Source: Lanius collurio
Lineage: Eukaryota; Chordata; Aves; Passeriformes; Laniidae
Length of the DNA stretch: 64,000 nt
Direction: 5' to 3'
NCBI GenBank assembly: GCA_020086605.1
Contig: JACBWW010000085.1
Coordinates: forward strand, 568,763-632,762
Of this stretch, positions 60,466 through 64,000 are shown in pieces. The stretch's first letter is position 1. Each line of letters opens with the position of its first letter. The notes under the pieces were generated by a model that saw only the letters and a program-made list of their open reading frames with translations, made no database searches and was not told the DNA's origin. The position numbers and the translations under genes are program-made.

Positions 60466-60552
60466 ATGTCCCTGCTCACTGCAGGGGTTGGACCAGATGC
60501 CCTTTAAGGGTCCCTTCCCACCCAAACTCTCCCATGGTTCCATGATTTCTGT
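60466..60552 (+). mobile_element. CR1 LINE fragment, 3' end
   Basis: 'gatgtccctgctcactgcag', 'gggttggaccagatgccctt', 'taagggtcccttcccaccca' and 'tcccatggttccatgattt' are the standard CR1 3' terminus in sense orientation. The hairpin is replaced by 'tgctcactgcagggg', as in some CR1 subfamilies. Confidence 0.88.
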
Positions 60553-62199
60553 GGGAAGCTGCTGGTTCTGCTGCTGCAGCTCCATCCCGTTCTTCTCCTG
60601 CTCTCATCAGGTGATACCTCAGTCTTCCCTGGTGGGGCTGGAGTTGGGCTGGGCTGTCCCAGCTCTCCCTCCAGCTTTGGCAATGAGGAAGGAGAAGCAA
60701 ACTCAAGCTGGAGGGTGCAGCTAGTGGTTTGTCACTCGTTGCTGTGCTGCTGTCACCTTGCAGGGTGGGCTGGACCCGCCAGACCCCAGAGCTCAAAGGG
60801 AAAACCCTCCTGTGCAATGCCAAGGTGATGGAAGCAGCAAAGGGCTCCCTCAGAGAGAGGAGACCCAAGAGGGGATGGCCTGGCTGGATGTGGTGCTGTG
60901 GAAGGTGTGGGAATCAGTGGGATCACTGCTAAAAGAGGTTGTTTCCTCCTGCCAGGATCTCTGGGAATCAGGGAGCCGCTGGCAGGGCGGGGATGGGGAC
61001 GGGGCTGGGATGGTGGCCGGACACCCAGACTGCACCTGCTCAGCTCTGCTGGGGATGCAATGCCAGTGTTTCCTACAGCCACGTACCTTTTTATTTAAAA
61101 ATGACAAAACCACTAATTAGAATTTTCTCTCTGCATTTGGCTCTGGAAAAAAAAATTAAAAATGCATAAGGCCCTGTGTAGTGCGTATGTATATTTTATT
61201 GCTGCATAATTGGGATCTTCATTAGTTCCCTGGGTGGTGGAGTGACAGGCTTTTCATGTGCTGCAGACACTAATGCAGGGTGATACAGCTCTCTTTTCCT
61301 TTCCATTCAAGATGCTCCATCCCAAATGCACTCCAGGCTCCCTCAGAAGGACTCATGTACCTTTTTGGGGAGCACTCTCGGCTGCAGCGTCACCGATAGC
61401 CAAGGCTCTGATTGCAGCAGGAGCGAGGGCTGGAGGGGGGGGACCGTTTGGAGATTGAGAAAGTATTAATTATGTTAATCCCAAACCCCAGGGTATAATT
61501 GCTGCTGCTCTCAAACAAAATGTTACTTTTATCTAAATGACTAAAGTGGGAGAAGCACAATCCGGTTTAATTTAGCGCTGGAGCAGCCGAGCGGGGCTGG
61601 GTGGGGCCAGAGGTGGCACCAGCACGCATTCTAAAAAGTGCATTTTCAATTCTGAAATATTGTTGACAAATACGTGTCCCAGTTTTTTAAAAGGCTGATC
61701 ATATTTTTAGTTCTCTGAACAGAATAAATATCAACTTTTCCCTCTGCTCTCAGAAATCCTAATCCACCACTGTCCACTGCTGCAACTGGTGCTTCTGTGA
61801 AACACCCAGCTGAGAATCCATGCCCTGGGAGAGTCACCAAACTCTCTTCAGGATGTGATAAGAATGGAAGAAGGGACCTCCTGAGCCAGATCCATCCCTC
61901 TCATCACCTGTCCCTGCCCATGGTCACCATGGGATGCCCAGAAGAAATAGGATGACCCTAGAGTGGCTTTTTCCTGGGGAGTCCCCCTGGCTCAAGCATT
62001 TTGTTCTGCACACTTTTCTGCATCACTCTGTTTCACACAACATCTTTCTCTTCCAGAAAGTGGCTTCCCAGCCTCTGGAACCTGTTTGTCCCTCTGGGCT
62101 CCAGCCCCTGTGTTATGAAGGGTAATTGTGCATTCTCAGGGATCTTCCCTTTGCTGGCTTTAAACTTCTTGCCTGATGATTTGAGATGTTCATTGCAGT
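60553..62199. other. Unique sequence with an AT-rich candidate element
   Basis: 61170-61590 combines 'ttttattgctgcataatt', 'gtattaattatgttaat' and 'ccggtttaatttagcg' without repeat signature. 61700-62199 is pyrimidine-rich and might be the 3' side of the LINE at 62200, but I cannot match it. Confidence 0.4.
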
Positions 62200-62400
62200 G
62201 GTTTGTGTTTGGGACAAGAGGGAACAACTGCTCTCTACTCACTCCTCTGTCACTCAAGGTTTTGTAGCCCTTTGTCCACCACAATCTTTCTCTTCCCTGT
62301 GCAACCATCCAAGCTGAGGTGTCAAAGTTATTCCAAAGTTGTTCTAATCTTCAGGTACCCTTCTTGCCCATCCCTAAAGCTCTGCTAGTTTGCTGAAGGT

Positions 62401-62466
62401 TTGGTTTTTTGTTTTTTGTTTTGGGTGTGTTGGGTTTTTTTTGTGGTTTTTTTTTTTTTTTTTTGG
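62401..62466. repeat. T-rich simple repeat
   Basis: T runs separated by single or paired G, ending in an 18-T run. It interrupts the ancient LINE at 62200-63770 and may be the antisense poly(A) of a secondary insertion or a simple expansion. Confidence 0.9.
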
Positions 62467-62509
62467 TGGCAGTCTCAAAAGGAGTACATGTCAGGAATGT
62501 GCATGATAT

Positions 62510-62527
62510 CCAATATATATATATATA
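62510..62527. repeat. (TA)n microsatellite
   Basis: About eight TA dinucleotides, 45 bp from the T-rich tract and inside the same ancient LINE. Confidence 0.9.
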
Positions 62528-63431
62528 CATCATACAAGATTCTTTCTTGTTATCTCATTACTGGAAAACCTTTATTTGAAAGCTTTTTAGGAAATTTAAG
62601 TACTCAAGGCTACATCTGTTCTTCCCTCCAGGATGTGGAATTGCTCTGTTGGTCAATTTTGGATGAGATAACAGTTTGCTCTGCCTTCTCCCTACTATTT
62701 TGTTCTTTATTATGGTGTCTCCCAGATTTCCTTGTAAAAATCAGGGTTCCCATTTTGCAGATTCTATATTTCTCCTTCAATTCTTTTTTTATAAATTGGC
62801 AAGAAATTCTTAACCTTCTAATTCCTCATGCATAGGTGAAGTGACAGATTTCCCAGTACAGTTAATAGACTGGAATTTCATTTTTTCATTCCTTCGCCGC
62901 TCTTTGGAAAATACCATCTGGTCTTGATGAATTTTTATTATTCAATTTTTAATTTCAAGCCTAAAATATAAAACAGTTCCTCATACTTATCCCTGGTAAT
63001 GAAAATTCCCCATGTGGGAACATGACTAAATTCCTCTGTTTATTTAAATTTCCTGCCGTGCCCTTTCACAGTTCTCCCACTGAATCCTGATCTTCCATGA
63101 GCTGTACCATGGCACAGTGTTACCTTCTAGTGCTTGAAAAAAAAGGGTTATCATTACTTTTAATAGTCTTTATCGAGCTCTTTCTCAAGCACAATTTTGG
63201 CCCTTGTTAATATGGGTTTACATTAACTTGCCAGAGTTATCCTTTGAGTTCAAGTTGCTTCTTTTATGTTGCTTTATAACCATGGCCAGAATGACTTTTG
63301 CCCATTTTAAGTTTTCTAATAATGTTCCAGAACTTCTAATACAGTTTATTTCAAAAGTATCCCAACCTCTTTCAATCATTTTACCCTTCCAGCCATTCCC
63401 TTTCAATTCCCTTTTAACTAGTCTCCTCTTC

Positions 63432-63450
63432 TTTTTTTTTTTTTTTTTTT
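63432..63450. repeat. Poly-T tract
   Basis: Nineteen T inside the ancient LINE, next to its 'ctagtctcctctt' anchor, where T-rich sequence is native to the element; a local expansion is the simplest reading. Confidence 0.9.
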
Positions 63451-63930
63451 GTAGTTTCCCTTTAAACTTTATCAGACTGGTTTCTGCTTTTCTCCCCCCT
63501 CTCCTGTCGAGTATTGAACTTCAGTCTATTACGGTCACTCTTCTGTGGGGATGGGTTTTGATGGCTCCCCTTGAACCAGGGCTCCTGGACTGCTCCACAC
63601 TAAATCAAAGGTTGCTTCTCCTCCTCCCTGCACTCGAAGCAGCAGCACTTTTGCTGCCTGGCAATGGAGTCTCAGCCCCTCAGCCTTTGTAGCAGTCACC
63701 AATCACCACGGGGGCAATTGGAGTCTACTTTTATTTTTGTGTTTTCAGCCCTGAGGGACCAACTAACGCTGCTGAGGCCTTGCTGACTCTGTCACCATCG
63801 CGGGGTTGTCCCTCCCCATGGAGTACAACACGGCCACCAGGCCTTTTCTTCCCACACATCCATGAAATTTCCATCCACGGGAATTGGAGCCTGGAAAGGA
63901 GCCCCAGCTAAAAGGAGCCCTCATCCCTGA

Positions 63931-64000
63931 GTGACTCTGAGTGACCCTGGGTGTCCCTGGGTGTCCCTGGCTATCTCTGGGTGTCCCTGTCTGTCCCTGG
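63931..64000. repeat. 10-bp minisatellite running off the window end
   Basis: Seven units of a 10-bp motif with consensus GTGTCCCTGG; the first two and units five to seven carry one to three changes. The array reaches the last base, so it probably continues beyond the window. Confidence 0.92.

Larger units (their letters stand above)
62200..63770 (-). mobile_element. Ancient CR1/L3-type LINE, antisense, long and collinear
   Basis: Six anchors occur in the correct antisense order: 'ctcaaggttttgtagccctt' near 62255 (RT C-terminal side); 'aaagctttttaggaaattta' near 62580 (the LDFSKAFD palm region); 'ttttttataaattggcaaga' near 62790; 'ataccatctggtcttgatga' near 62912; 'ccttttaactagtctcctct' near 63415; and 'ccacactaaatcaaaggttg' near 63598 (endonuclease side). 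Spacing between anchors is 20-35 percent shorter than I recall for the full element, as expected for an old copy with deletions. All frames are broken. Simple repeats interrupt it at 62401-62527 and 63432-63450. Confidence 0.65.

Noticed and set aside
62401..62835. 144-codon plus frame rich in Phe
   Set aside because: Translation of a T-rich repeat and of an antisense ancient LINE.
1..64000. CRISPR arrays, operons, bacterial or phage genes
   Set aside because: Nothing prokaryotic is present: repeats are avian LINEs and minisatellites, and no gene has a ribosome-binding-site context.

Overview
The window looks like non-coding nuclear DNA from a bird, probably a neoavian or songbird species. 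The main evidence is about seventeen fragments of CR1, the dominant avian LINE. They lie on both strands and show the usual CR1 3' landmarks: a block reading as 'aagggaccttaaag' or its complement, a self-complementary 'ccctgccatggcaggg'-type hairpin, and a degenerate (ATTCTRTG)n end. I see no mammalian SINEs. There are also three or four decayed, much older LINE pieces whose sequence resembles CR1/L3-type elements known from turtles, crocodilians and birds. I found no protein-coding exon that I could defend. The longest open frames (up to 271 codons) sit in GC-rich sequence, overlap equally long frames on the other strand, show no recognisable domain, and are best read as chance.

The only confident gene is a complete tRNA-Thr with anticodon AGT on the minus strand at 14259-14331.

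Layout. 1-9.4 kb: unique sequence with a G-poor tract near 2.1-2.4 kb and two short CR1 fragments. 9.4-10.2 kb: an 11-bp minisatellite followed by a longer CR1 3' end. 11.4-15.1 kb: two CR1 3' ends flanking the tRNA gene. 15-22 kb: mostly unique sequence with two CR1 copies. 22.8-24.4 kb: a relic of an ancient LINE reverse transcriptase, a CTCF-like motif and a long T-rich tract. 24.7-25.1 kb: an AT-rich block that looks like a non-coding regulatory element. 26.6-27.2 kb: an inverted CR1 pair, one member joined to a 119-bp sequence of unknown origin. 31-32.5 kb: an ancient antisense LINE followed by a young CR1. 33.1-33.7 kb: a CpG-dense patch with two CTCF-like motifs. 37.7-38.1 kb: a second copy of the CR1 plus 119-bp chimera, with the same junction and the same outer end. 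38.6-62 kb: largely unique sequence, AT-rich in several blocks, with scattered CR1 pieces. 62.2-63.8 kb: a long decayed antisense LINE. The window closes on a 10-bp tandem repeat.

There is no operon or pathway to describe. The biology here is repeat turnover plus possible distal regulatory DNA. The most promising unexplained item is the recurrent CR1 plus 119-bp chimera. All family assignments come from recalled sequence patterns, not from a database search.
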